64,000 nucleotides of DNA from Sphagnum compactum (GCA_965153455.1 OZ234496.1:11927863-11991862), one strand, 5' to 3'. Shown: positions 25,781 through 38,558, counted from the first letter of the stretch. Made by a program: numbers and translations. The notes: a model not told the origin generated them from the letters alone.

Positions 25781-25795
25781 TCCGATGTACTTCGC

Positions 25796-25970
25796 TTGAC
25801 AATTATATAATGTTATTGTAAGAAGAGCATGTCCATCCCTTGCAACCAAACACGGGGGTGGTCTGAATTGGTGACATCGATTGACAATTCTATGATGGTA
25901 TTGTAAGAAGAAAATGTCTGATCCTCGCAACCAAAGATACTGATCCTGTATTGGTGATTGCATTGACCTG
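25796..25970 (+). repeat. 85-bp tandem duplication
   Basis: TTGACAATT starts units at 25796 and 25881. Both continue with TATTGTAAGAAGA, then TGTC and GCAACCAAA. Copies are moderately diverged. Confidence 0.75.
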
Positions 25971-26414
25971 TTGAAATTAGGAGCACACCAACTATCCTAT
26001 TCTGCTAACATTTTGTATGGAGATTGATTTGTACAGGAAAGGGACAAGGGACATCTCACACCTCCTCACACTGTTGTTGATATGTCCAGAGGAATGCCTT
26101 GAAGATATGAGATGTAGTTTTTGAAAATTTCTAGATATGTGAAGTTTATACCTTGGTAGGAACTAGGAAGCATGAAAAACACTGTGAGCAAAACCCTGTG
26201 GGTTAAGCTCAGTTTCTGTTTTCACTACCTACTAACAACCTTCTAGCCTTTACTTCTATACCAACCATCTACTTAGGCATCTACTTACCTAGTAGTAGCC
26301 AGCTACTATCCTACATGAACCCCCTAAACTAGCTGCTACAACACTAGAGTCCGGACTTCAAACATTTTGGATCTAGTACTTGTTGAGTAGGGGGCAGACT
26401 AGAATTGAAATCTT

Positions 26415-26660
26415 GAGCAAAGTCTGTGAAAGCCCATGTGCTCAGAAAAGAAAAGGAGTTATCTTCGGAGCTGGCTTGCAAGTGGGTATGGGTCTCTAGA
26501 TGAAATCTCATTGTTGGCAGGAAAATTTCATGCTCTCTGGGAGCAAAGTCTCTGAATGCCCATGTGCTCAGAAGAGATAAGGGATTAATCTACATAGCAG
26601 CCTTGCAAGTGGGTATCAGACTCTACATGAATTCTCTCATTGTTGGCTGGAAAATTTCAT
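26415..26660 (+). repeat. 126-bp tandem duplication
   Basis: GAGCAAAGTCT starts units at 26415 and 26541. Both contain GCCCATGTGCTCAGAA, then CTTGCAAGTGGGTAT, then CTCATTGTTGGC and GGAAAATTTCATGCTCT. No coding frame. Confidence 0.85.
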
Positions 26661-27997
26661 GCTCTGCATCAAATTGTTAAAATTTGACAATAGGGTAGAT
26701 AGGCCAGTGAGCAAACACTTAAGAACTCAAAGGAGGTCGGTCGAATCCTCACACATTGTTTCTCTGGTTCTGAAGTTGAAAGAACATTTGTAACCCTGCA
26801 CCTAGCGCTTTCAACATCGCAACAAGTTCTCAATTAGGCAAAGGAATGGGGGAAAATATGAGGTGTTTGGTGTAAGGGTGTTCAGGGTTGGATAATGAGT
26901 AAATTAAAACAGATTAGGATTTCGGGCTTAATATCTCTGATGAGAGCATCTTTGCCTTCAGAATACAAAGACGTTTTGTAGACCTTTAGTTGGCACACCC
27001 ATTAAGTTTTAAATCACTCAAAACAGACTAAAAATGAGGAAGATATGAGACTGGAATCACAAAGCTGGCTAGAGCTATTTTTTGTATGGTTAAGAGTCAA
27101 GCCTCAAAGTGGGGGGTGCTCCCAAAACAAGGCAGGATGATGCTAAACACCCCATGTGGACTTTTTGGGTGTCAGTGCAATGCATCTGTAGTGGCACCCA
27201 CATGGTTCAGCCACAAGGTTTGAATAATGTTGAAGCTGCAAATAGCATAGGTCAAATAAATTTTTAGAACCTCACAACAGTCCAGCAGATGAAAGAAACT
27301 AGGTTACTTGGAGGAGCTACATAGCTTGTCTCTTAAAATGATTGAGGGTTCTCAGTAGGTGAGCAATTGCAGAACAGACCTTTTTTAGCAAAATAGCAAG
27401 TGTGATAATGGAGCTCTTTAATTAGTTGCACAATTGTGCCTGCAGGACACCATACATATGGGGTGGTTGTACAGTGTACCCCCAACACAAGGTGCCCCCT
27501 GTGGTAACCAAATTAGTTATAGAGGCAAAATTGATTTCAAAGCTGGTGCTCCTTCTTAGTCTTCATGAGCTTCATGCACTCTCAATAAACTGATGAATCC
27601 TTTGGGGACTCTTCCGAGCATGAAGAGCAACACATTTTCCAAAGGGATTTGCCATAGTCCATCATTGAACCCCCTGGATTTCAGCTCCTAGTTCATTGTG
27701 GCAATCGGTGCGGGTTCACCAGTATGCACTATGCACCATCCATCAAAAACCTGTTGTTGTGACAATCGGTACTAACTTACTGTACAGAACCCCCCCCCCC
27801 CCCCTTTTCTTCCACAATCCACAACTGACTCACAACAGGTTTCCAATGGGTGATGGGCTAGTGAGTGCTGGATTGGTCACACAAGCCCTTTTCAGCAACA
27901 TAGTTGCATATTGAAAGCACATCCGTTCAGCAGCCCCAAAGTGAATAAATTATTGCAACTTTAGAAAGTTTAGAATTATATTATACAAGTGGCGTGT
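26661..27997. other. Intergenic, no gene seen
   Basis: No supported gene. A long poly-C run near 27788-27805 is notable for this composition. Confidence 0.45.
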
Positions 27998-28285
27998 GAC
28001 AAGTATCTTACGGCAAAAGAAGGATTATGAAAATTCAAATATTTCACCATCCAAAAACACAGTCTTCAAAAAAATCCTCCAAAAGAAACCAAAGTCCTTC
28101 AAGATATCGTAACTCTACAACTAATCTCAACTTTCAACACATGCCAAAATATCATCTTTCAAAGATCCTCATATAAAAATAAATAGACCTATTAGTATTA
28201 CCTAAGGGCCAAAATCCCTTAAGCTACTATACTCTATAATGCATCTAAACTCAATATCCTTGCCTTGGTAGTATGCAAGGCCAAA
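27998..28285 (-). repeat. Dispersed repeat family, copy 2 (inverted)
   Basis: Reverse complement of 9577-9860, sharing CTTACGGCAAAAGAAGGATT-like, TCAAATATTTCACCAT and AAATAGACCTATTA segments in inverse order. Substitutions and indels show that the copies are not recent. Confidence 0.75.
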
Positions 28286-28509
28286 AAGTTAATTGGTTAT
28301 GTAGAAATTCATTTGTAGTACCAAGTGTACCAAGTGTATTTAAATTTGACCTTTTGGGCTTTACCCTGGCACACACAACCCTATGTTCCTTGCAATTGGG
28401 CATATCTTCATGCAATGAGCATCATCATAGTCAGGCCCACTTTACACTAGGACTCGGGGACAAAAAATCTTGGGGCCAATTTTGAGCATTATGGGCTCGT
28501 TGTTTGGCC

Positions 28510-28678
28510 TCAAGTTACTAATAAATGCTAGAACATTGACCTCTCGATATTGATAAATGATGGAACATTGGCCCCCAAGGGTTACCAAATGGGCTTCCCA
28601 AATTCAAGGGTATCCTTTTCTCTTTCAGCTTTGGGGCCAATACAAGGCCATAAAGTTCAGCATTTATTAGTAACTTGG
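28510..28678. repeat. Foldback (palindromic) element
   Basis: TCAAGTTACTAATAAATGCT at 28510-28529 pairs with AGCATTTATTAGTAACTTGG at 28659-28678. A second inner pair (CATTGGCCCCCAA near 28565, TTTGGGGCCAAT near 28630) makes nested arms. It resembles a small foldback MITE. I cannot define a target duplication. Confidence 0.7.
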
Positions 28679-29547
28679 GGCAGATTGAAAAGATTTTTTC
28701 TATTTCAGCCTTGACTCATAGTGTAAAGCCCTCCCTTGGGGCTGATTTCAACTTTTGCACCAATAGGAATGCTTGATTTGGGTTGAACATTAGCCTTGAC
28801 TCCTAGTATAAAGGAGGCCTTAGATTCCACACTTAGTAATATCTTGGAGTAGTGCCCACCGTGACCATAGATAGCTAGCTTGACTCTAATGTCATAGCAT
28901 CTACTTATTACCATATCACATTATCATGGATACATACTTGATCAATTGGCCTTATTTTTATAAAAAAAAATGTAGTTTCTTGAGGGGCTCAAATTTTTAC
29001 AAAAATCAATCTTTTCAATAACACATATATGGAAAAATAATGAATTAAAGTGTTCCTACAAACAAATTACTACATACATTTAAAGAATAAGGTCTAGGTC
29101 CTAGGAAAGAGATGATGATGATGATATAGAAAAAGGTTTTATAAAGCTGAAATTAGTTCACACATGGTAGTTACCCACATGTGTTTAGGAAGTGGAACCC
29201 TGTAGGCATGTACAATAATCACATAGGAAGGAAGGCCAGTCTTGGGGAAACCATTGCAGTCAAAAAGGATACCTCATTTTGCAGTCAAAAGGATACTTGA
29301 TGACTCATGAGGGTTGATCACACTCAAACTACATCCCTTTCAAAATAGGAAGTACTTCATAATTGAAACTTACTTCTTCCATTACCTAGGCTGGATTTTC
29401 AGACCTTTGTCATACTTTCCAGTACTTTTTCCCTTATGGCACTTCCAGAGGTCAACACCTGGAAAACCCAGTTGTACTCCAAAGCTGACCCGATTATTGC
29501 ACATTCAAAGGACTTGTTTTGAAATATTCTCTTGGTAAAAAGAAGAA
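28679..29547. other. Intergenic, no gene seen
   Basis: No protein-like frame of any recognised family. One short near-duplication (GCAGTCAAAAAGGATAC / GCAGTCAAAAGGATAC) lies at 29256-29295. Confidence 0.4.
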
Positions 29548-29641
29548 GGGGGGTGTGTCACACTGTGGTCTTGCCACTTACATTAAAAAGTATCTTAAGG
29601 CAAAAGAAGAATTAAGGAAACTCAAATATTTCACCATGTAA
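29548..29641 (-). repeat. Dispersed repeat family, copy 3 (partial, inverted)
   Basis: Reverse complement of 9820-9915. It shares GGGGTGTGTCACA, CTTGCCA, TTACATTAAAAAGTATCTTA and CAAATATTTCACCATG. Here the match stops at the CATG block, so this copy holds only the right-end part. Confidence 0.75.
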
Positions 29642-29787
29642 AAATTAGAGATGATTGAAATCACATGTAAGCATGTATGAAAGCATCTATGTAGCAAATC
29701 AGTGGTTGTTTAATGTGTGCATTGTGGTATAATTTTAATGCAAGCAATTACAATTGAGTTAGGCACAACTAACTAAAGGGGTCCTTG

Positions 29788-29981
29788 TTGCTAGAATTTG
29801 GCAATTGCATGAATTTTTTTGCACCTAGTAACTAGCATTGAACTCGATACAAACTACTCATTTTGAGTGCATCGAACAACAACATTGCTAGAATTTGGCA
29901 ATTGCATGAATTTTTTTGTGCCAAGTAACTAGCATTGAACTCAATACAAACTATGCATTTTAAGTGCATAGAACAACAACA
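29788..29981 (+). repeat. 97-bp tandem duplication
   Basis: Units start at 29788 and 29885 with TTGCTAGAATTTGGCAATTG. Both continue with AACTAGCATTGAACTC and end in GAACAACAACATTG. The two copies are nearly identical. Confidence 0.88.
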
Positions 29982-32900
29982 TTGGGTTGGAGTTTGCTTT
30001 TCATGCTTGTTTGAAGGGAGAAAGCTGTGAGACAAAATGATGAACATTGTGAGAAGGAGTCAAATATGGCAAATTTTTCTTAAAATATAAATTGAGGGAT
30101 TGTTGTGCAATCATAGTCCTATTGAGGATTTAGAGTCTAATTCATTACAGTACAATGGAACATTGTTTAATGTGTCATGAAGATTCATCGCCATTGATCA
30201 ACCTAGAAAGTTTGTGACCACTTAATGACATTGTGCTCAGCTCCTAGAGGTTGAACAACTAAGAAGGAATAAGCTAGTTATGATCAAATCAACCTGTTGT
30301 TTTGATGTGATGAACCTCCAAACACACCTAATTTTAAAAGTCTGACATGATTTTTTGATGTATCATGTTTTAAACCATCATGACTCAAGAGGTGACAAGA
30401 GTTCTACTCCAAAAGCATGTTGACAAAACACACAATGCGATGGTGATGCTTCTTGACAATCATATGGTGGGTCTAAGGAAACCAAAATGGGAAATGTTCC
30501 CACCATTCAAGTTCTACCAACTTGATTTAATAGGCAAAGGAAAGCCATGAAAAAAATGGCAATAGGGATAATCAAAGCTTGATTGTAACAATTGAAGCTC
30601 CCAAAGTTAGGTCCAAGATCCAAACTACAAGTTGAATGTTTAATGTGGTTATCACATTGCTATGAAACCACATGTATGGACTTATACAATGACGTAAAAA
30701 AGACAAGTCATGTGTTTTACAAATAGAAGAGGAGAAAACAATTGTTATGTATGTGAAAAGAACAAGTGATTGGGCATACAATCACATTCACACAATTGAA
30801 ATTGAAGGTGGCCAAAATTAAATAAGAGAAGGTTATTCAGTTCACGAATGGGATTTTGGGATGGGGGTGGTTCAAAGGGTTCAAGAGATGCAATCTTGAT
30901 AGTTAACCTATCATTAAACGTTGCCCAAGGTTTGGAAGTTAGTTGTGCAATGGGTTTTCACCTAACAAAAGATGTGTCAATTACACAAACATACCATAGG
31001 TTTATTGTGCAAACCACTATCAATTAAGACAAATTTGAAACTGTGATGAATTAGGTGCACAAGTTAGGAGAATTGGAGGTGTGCAAGGTTTTGTTAAGAT
31101 TTGTTCCACATTTGTGCACTTAATTACACCAAACAAAAAGGAGTGAATGTTCATGTTGTCTTGCATCAATGCAACAAGGGAGTCATTTCTAAATTTGTAT
31201 ATTTTCAAAGGTGTTTAAATTTGCCAAAGTTTCGCTGATAGGTGTGAAATTGGAGCTACAATGGCTACATGTATGGATGAATTATTGCCAATTTTTTTTG
31301 ACAAATGGGTTTCACACTTTATCATATCTATTTAGGCACATGGAAGTAATTTGTGTATAACTAATTGTCATTTGTTAGTTTTAAATGGCCATAATTCACA
31401 TATTACAATAGTTGTTGTGCATAAGACAAAAGGGAAAGGATTGGATTTGAATATTACTTTTCTATCACACATAAGCTATGTTTTCACAAAGGAAAAGGTG
31501 TTAGAAAGGAAAACATAGCACAATGGGTGTTTCTAACCTTTAGAAAAATGTCGAATCCACACAACATGTGCAAGTTGTTCAAGGTGATTAGGATTTGAGT
31601 TTTTGATCTAAAAATTATGGCATATAAGATGTAACCTAGTGAAACATTTGTGAAGACATAAACACATAATCCAAAATTCAATTAGGTTGATTTGCCTAGT
31701 GAAAACATTTTGGGTCAATAAATTTCAGTTATTAAAATTGTTTGTCACTATTACATTTAAATCAATGATTTTGAATGTGAAGCATTTTGTGAAGGTCCCA
31801 TCTCAAGGCCATGGATTGATCATTTTGGCATCAAGGTTGTTGATGCAACTTAATAGCCATGTTATTCTTTTTTGAATCTATTTGAGGCTTTGTGTAGGTC
31901 CACACATTAAGTCTCAATAGAAAACCTCTCATAACTTACTTAAAATATATTATGATGACTTTTTATGTTATGTGTGTGCATTTGAATAGAAATTAACATG
32001 CAAGGAATCAACAACCAAATATTGGGAACATTGGAAGGAAGAATGCTTACAATCAAAGATAAAAAACTATTGAGGAAATTGAAAAAGAGCTTGTCAATCA
32101 TGTGAGGTTCAACAAAAGGGTTGTGAAAAAACATTTGATGAATCATGATCTACTAGGTGTTGCATTGAGTAAGGTGACACACTTTATGCTATAATAAAAG
32201 CCATTGAACCTTTACCAACAAATGCCTATTAAAGCCCATTTTGCAAAATCACACCTAGGATTTGTAGGTTCAAACGGCAAAAACAATTGAATAACAAAAA
32301 GTTTGACATGAAGGCAAAGAGGTGGCACATGTCGTTTTGGTTGAATTAGTGACGTGGGTGCACAAATGACTTCCAAATTCCATTGTAATGGAATGAGACT
32401 TAATCATTCAAGAAACCATTGTAAATAGCTCCAATGTTCATGAGGAGTTAACAATGAAGAAAGTGTGGGTGATTAGTGTGACCCTTATGTGACAAAGTGA
32501 CTAGAATCAAATTATTGGTAGTTGATTTACAACTCATGTGTAAAGTTTTTGCATGGTGTAAGCATACTTTTCACAATGGGGTGATGCACCTCATGACAAA
32601 ATTGTGTAAAACTAGTCATGGATAGTTTTGCAAGACCCTTGTTGCATTATTTAAGTCAATGTTCTTTCGTTTTTATAAGGAGCTACCATGTATATTAGTG
32701 GTTGATTATGAGTTAAAATAGGAAGGGCTAGATTTAAAGTATAATCAAATTTCATTATGTATGAATATTCTAAATGTCTATATTAAGTGCTTAGGCTTGC
32801 AAACTTTAGAAATTTTAAAAAAAAATCATAGACGTTAAAAAATTTGTGATTTCACTGTTATTTGGGTATTCCTTTCATTTTCTAATTCAATTAATATTTT

Positions 32901-34933
32901 TTCATCCTAAGCCCCTTTGAATTGTTGCGTTTTGTAAACAAGACGAACATTTACAAACCACATACCTTAACATACATGATTTGAGTCGACTATTTTCCAT
33001 TTGTCCCATTGTTGCACAATTCATTACTCATTAAAACCCTACTACCACACTTTGTTATTGCACATTGAGACCTTATTGTTGCACACCTTATACCCAAGCT
33101 TTCACATACAAGAACTTAAGTGTTAGTGCACAAGGATAGGGAACCTTGGTGTGCAACAATAGGGTTTGTATGCAAGGATAAGGAACAATGGTGCGCGACA
33201 ATGGGGAATTGAAATGATGGGTCTCTTTACCTTACCATTTTTTTTGGAGTCATCCTCCAGTTGAAGGCTCATATGGGGTGTCTTAAGGAAGGAAGGAAAA
33301 ACAAGTGTTTCTCTAGACCAATTCTGGCAAGCCATGCTTTTGGAGAGGAAGAAAAAAAAGCACCATATCTAGGACTGATGTTTGGCATTAATTACTGATA
33401 TATTGAGATTGGTGCTGTCAGACCCCTTTTTTTTTTCTTCCCAAAAAAACTAATTATTTCAACAAAGTTGTGTCCATTATCAATTGTGGGTACATATTAT
33501 CTCAAAAGCATTGTTAGCCTCCTCCTTCCAAAAATTTCCTTCTGTTTCAAAGTTTGTGTGCCAAGGCATACATGATGATTGCCCTGGATCTTTAGCCAAG
33601 CCCTTGGTCCAGGGCATAATGCCCTGAGAGCTAAGTGCAGTTCCCTGTATAATTAAAAAACTTAATATGGAAAAACTGAGATTTAAGTGAGAACAACAAA
33701 GTGGGTTATCAGTTATAAAGTGGCTTATAAGTTTACAACGACTCGCAACAACATTAAAAGAATGTTGAAAAAATTTCTTTTGTATTTTGAATGTGCTTGT
33801 TATTGTTTCCCATGAACCTGGCTGGAGCTCTGTCAAGTGTGTGTGTGTGTGTGTGTGATCACAGAGGTGAACACACTCACTCACTCACCAGGTTGTTTGG
33901 CAGAGTGGGTTTACTCCTTTTTGTTGTTAACATACTTCCTTGTTTCAAAAACTTTCAAAAATTGTGTCTGAGGGATGTAAAGACCCAAGGCATGGGGCGT
34001 CATACCCTTTTTTTCTTTTCAAATTTTTTTCCCAATTCTTTATGGTGGTTCATCACTCTGTCTGGTTGTTTCCCAGGAGCTCAAAAGTCTGATTCAAAAT
34101 GCCAGTGAAGCCTTAAGTGTGAAGCTCCCCCACTCCCCCCCCCCTCTCTCTTCCATGGATGCCTTATTCCACATGGACCCAGTTTTGCTGTCTTATTATC
34201 CATTCAGGAACTACTATTTTAAGTTGATTCCCAGTGCTCATCTTCTAAGTTCTTCCTCCACTTTTGGTTATGCCAATTGCAGTTTGTAAGTTTGTGATCT
34301 GTGCATTGGTGATAATTATTTTTCAGTTTTCTAATCTAATGTTACAGTTTTGTGATGTCACACCATTGGTAGCATCTCAAGAGGGATCTAGCATTAAATG
34401 GCAACATGTTTTTAGAACCATTCCAAGTAGTTTAAAAACCAGTTTTTAAAAACGATACCAAATTCTAATCAGAGAGTCCAAATCCATGTTTTTTTCTTGG
34501 CGAATTTTTACATTGTGTTGAATTTTTTTGTCCTTCTAAAAATCTGGCAATGTTTTTTTTAAATAAGAAAGAATTGTGAGAAAGTATTCCATCTCTATTT
34601 TTTCTTCACATTTTGACAAAATTTTGCACCAATTTTTTTTGTTAATGCAGATTGTGAATCCATATTGGGGAACACCATAGTTATGCGATTCAACTGTGGG
34701 GAGCAGTGGTGTCATGTTCTGGAACAAGCCCTTGTAGAACAACCCATTAAGCTTAGCCTAACAAATGTCTTACCCTACTTGGATCAACACATTTGTAGGT
34801 GGAAGGGAAGGGGCATGTTCCATAGTACATAACTGGTTGGACTGGTTGGACTGTCCTATTGAGACAGTAGTTTTCAGCTTTTTCCCTAAGTGCAATAGTC
34901 AGCCACCTACTTCTTCCACTTTTGATGCTGTCA
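29982..34933. other. 5 kb AT-rich intergenic, no gene seen
   Basis: No supported gene. A (GT)n microsatellite lies at about 33836-33857 and C-rich runs near 34127-34144. At 34668-34750 a GGGGAACACCA ... AACAAGCCC ... CCCATTA pattern resembles 9970-10015, so an old dispersed element may reach from there into the 114-bp array. Parts of 30-32.7 kb look like worn element interior, but no domain is recognisable. Confidence 0.4.
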
Positions 34934-35810
34934 GGTTCAGTTTACAACATGAATGAACGTTGGTGAATGCCAGTGAAGTTTGAATCACTCGTGGAGGAAT
35001 TGGTTATGTTTTCAAACAGGCCTCAGAAGAACCCCTTATCACTTAAACAGAACAACAGCCCCTCTTTACACAGTACATAATAGTGAGTTCAAATCACACA
35101 AACTTGGAAGAACCCATTATCAATTAACAGAACAACAGCTCGCCCTACCAGGCTCATCACATTCCTGTGTAAGAGCCCATTACAAAATACAGAATAGTGA
35201 GTTCAAATCACACACACTTGGAAGAACCCCTTATCAGTTAACAAAACAACAGCTCGCCCTTCCACGCTCATCACATTCTTGTGTAATAGCCCACTACATA
35301 GTACATAATAGTGAGTTCAAATCACACAAACTTGAAAGAACCCATTATCAGTTAACAGAACAGCAACTTGCCCTACCATGCTCATCACATTCCCGTGTAA
35401 CAGCCCATTTCACAGTACATAATAGTGAGTTCAAATCACACAAACTTGAAAGAACCCATTATCAGTTAATGGAACAACAGCTTGCCCTACTACGCTCATC
35501 ACAGTCCTGTGTAACAGCCTATTACACAGTACATAATAGTGAGTTTAAATCACACAAACTTGGAAGACCCCATAATCAGTTAACGGAACGACTACTTGCC
35601 CTACCAAGCTCATCACGTTCTTGAGTACCAACCCATTTCACGGTACATAACAGCGAGTTCATATCACACAAACCATTTCAATCAGGTTCAGTTTTAACAT
35701 GAATGAACACTGGCAAAAATGGGTGAAGTTTGAAAGGATGTGGAGAAATCGGTTACACTTAGGAGCAGGCCCTGGAAGAACCCATTATCACCTAACAGAA
35801 CATGATGTAT
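34934..35810 (+). repeat. 114-bp tandem array flanked by a longer direct repeat
   Basis: TAGTGAGTTCAAATCACACA-type starts lie at 35081, 35195, 35309, 35423, 35537 and 35651, exactly 114 bp apart. A block opening AGGTTCAGTT and reading AACATGAATGAAC occurs both before (34936) and after (35684) the array. The plus frame 34980-35624 stays open for 214 codons because 114 is 38 codons. It gives a repeated peptide with NSEFKSHKLGRTHYQLTE and a Cys-containing SSHSC segment. I doubt that it is a protein: the sixth unit stops, and the peptide resembles no family. Confidence 0.85.
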
Positions 35811-37499
35811 TGGGCTCATCACATTCTATAGTGTTTCCAAAACACACAACCCATTTTGCACAACCTTATTGGAACCCTCTGGCCATGGAAAAAAGCTCTG
35901 AAATAATCCAAGGTTATATAATGAACTTTATAATCATACTTTCTTTAAAATATACAAATATTATGATTCCACTCGTATTAGCTCTTGCTTTCATTATATA
36001 TAACTATAATTTATACATTTAAAAAAAGAAGCAATAAATTAGATAAATTATTAAACACCTACAATGATAGAGAATGTAATCCTATATTTAGAATCATTTT
36101 ACATGATAAATAAATTTTTAAAGATGAACTTAAATTAATCTTAATTTTCTCTAATGATCTTTTTTCTAAAAAAATTATGAACATTTAAAAGTTATATTTT
36201 AGCTTCATTTGTATGAGAAAGAGGAAAAGATAATGGTAAAGAAAGTGAAGGTTTATAATCATTTTTATAAAATTTATGGAATGTAATACTCTAATGTTTA
36301 AATTAATACTAGTGTGGCCTGTGCCATTGGCCCAAGTGTTACCACGTCCTCGACTGATTTTTCCTTTTCCAAAACCTGGTTTTTTGGAATTTATTTGAAA
36401 TTTTTCAGCAGCAGAAATCACCTAAAAATCCATATCTCCCATATTCTGAATCCAAATTTACCAAATAAATTCCATTAAATCCTGCTCATCAAGATCTTTC
36501 CAACAACACCAAAGGCACATTCCAATTCCTCCGAAATTTTCAGCTAGGGTTTAATTTAATTTAATTTAATTTTCATTGAAGAAATCATTCAATATTCAAG
36601 AACTTTTGCACTGCAAGTCCAAACATTATGGAACCAAACCCATGCACCACTCCCTCGTCAAGAGCTTTCCAAAAGACACCAAGAACACAATCTGAAGCAT
36701 CCTGGTTCGATGGATCTCATATAACTACAAAACAAAACAAACTACCTTCCTTCATAGATAGAAGATACATTTCATTGGACATGAAATGATGCATGTTTAA
36801 TTTGTTTTTTCATATCTATATTGGTGGATAAGGAAAAGAAAAAAAGTGAGATAGTTATAAAATGGACCTAGTTATTAGGAAAGGTGAGAGATTTTTATTA
36901 AGAAAGTTACTAGGAAAAAGAAATAGTTATTAAAAAAGAAATGAAATAGTTATTTTTGAAATTGTTTTTGGAGCGATCCATGGGAAGACGACCATATGAA
37001 GAAGGATTCCAAAAAATCCCCTCACAAGACAATGGTAAAGGAGGTGGAGATAAGCAAAATTTGTGAGATAGGTGGATTGGTGATCACCTCTTCTGGACTA
37101 GTTTGATGAAGGAGAGAGTGAGTAGAGTAGAGTAGAGTAGAGTAGAGTTTCTTTGGAATCCCACTATCTATATTCAGTTTTTTCTCTCCTAGAAATATGA
37201 CAACTTTGTGCCATTCATTTTTTCAAAAAATAAAATAAAAAATCCTTTGTAGGATGCACAGCCCCAAGTGTTGAAATTTTGCTAAAATCTATATATTTAA
37301 AAAGTAACAAAAAAAACACACACACACACACACACCCACACAATTAGAGACATCTGACATACATAATGACAAGAATTATGTGAATGGCTTGAAGTCATAG
37401 ATTCTGGATAATTCCAGAGATCAGGTACCTGCCCAGGTACATAAATTTTCCACCAAAAAAAAAAAAAAAACCAACACAGACCTGTCTACTATAGTTAGT
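35811..37499. other. Intergenic with simple repeats, no gene seen
   Basis: Contains TTTAA repeats near 36549-36570, an AGAGT pentanucleotide run at about 37118-37148 and a (CA)n run near 37316-37342. No supported gene. Confidence 0.5.
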
Positions 37500-38558
37500 T
37501 AAACCTGGTTCAGACACAGACCTGGCTTGGGTGCCAGTTTGCCACCTCTGTTGGGAACAACTGCAACAAAACCACCTTAACTGGCGCACTGCTACTGCAG
37601 CTGAATTGCACATGCTTGCCGTCAGCTTCAACTGGCCGGCCCCTCCTCCCTCCACACGCAACAACGGACGGGCGGACGGGTGCGGTGCGCTGCTGTGCGC
37701 GAGCTTCGCTTACATTACAAACTTGTGCAACAAGCCGCTTGCAAACTTGTGCTCCCAACCTGCTTACAAACTTGTGCTCCAACCTGCTTCTTCAACGTCC
37801 AGATTGTTTGTAACAGTGAGACCAGCCATATCATTCTTAGTAGTTTTCGTGGGACCGTCGTGTCTTCTGTGACTCTTCTTCTGCTGGAATGTTTGAACAC
37901 AATGTGGAGTAGTTCGGATTCTTGCCCAGGACTCCCCCGAGAAAGGTTTTGGTCCATGTGAGAGAGATCTCGTCAGCGGCTCTGTAAGTACCTCTTTTGG
38001 GGTTTGTTAGGCATTTTGCACTGTTTATTATTGTCGTCGTCGTCGTTCTTTGTTCTTTTTTTTTGTGTGTGTGGATTTGGCTGGCGGGCATTGACTAACT
38101 AAGCTAGGCATGTTGTGACGAGCAAGTGTGGACGTTGTTTGTAAAGCTCGTTTAGTATAGTCATGTCTCAGTGATTTTTTGCCCCCTTGCACAAAACTCC
38201 TTTTTTTGCAAACTTGACAAGAGTCTTAACCATGGGGCTTCGATTTGCTTTGATGCTTTTGATGCAGAGCATGTACTTGCTTGAGCATGAGCTTCGAGGC
38301 TGGCTTCTGACCTAAAAAGCCTTGTTGATCAATTACTGCAGGTGTACAATCTCATGATACTAGCCAGCCCCCACAGGTGTGCTTCTCAATGCCATAAGTG
38401 CTTTGTCCACAAGCCCCAACTATGACAACAGCATTGTCAAAGGCATCATCTGGAACTAGAGAATGAGGCAATGTCTCGGAGTGCAGTGCATTGCATGATC
38501 TGGTAGGCATTGTGAATGAAGTGGCATTTGTGACTAAGAAAGTTGCTGGCGTGAGGAG
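37500..38558 (+). promoter_or_regulatory. Promoter and 5' leader of the remorin gene
   Basis: Composition turns GC-rich at 37550-37980. A 25-bp unit carrying CAAACTTGTGC is repeated three times at 37714-37788. A good donor (GTAAGT at 37984) and acceptor (TACTGCAG ending at 38341) suggest a 358-bp leader intron, so the leader would run on from 38342. This is inference from splice consensus; no transcript supports it. Confidence 0.5.
38354..38533 (+). promoter_or_regulatory. Cluster of upstream ORFs in the remorin leader
   Basis: Short ORFs lie at 38354-38425 (23 codons), 38422-38466, 38463-38498, 38495-38506 and 38516-38533, plus 38471-38506 in the frame of the fourth. The first four are chained: each stop TGA overlaps the next ATG as ATGA (at 38422, 38463 and 38495). 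All lie between the predicted leader acceptor (38341) and the main ATG (38559). They would be expected to lower or condition translation of the main frame. Confidence 0.55.

Noticed and set aside
26730-26760. tRNA T-arm-like GGTCGGTCGAATCCTCAC word
   Set aside because: No matching acceptor stem, D-arm or anticodon arm could be found around it.
34980-35624. 214-aa open frame as a repeat-protein gene
   Set aside because: The open frame follows from a stop-free unit whose length is a multiple of three. There are no splice signals, no family match, and the next unit has a stop.
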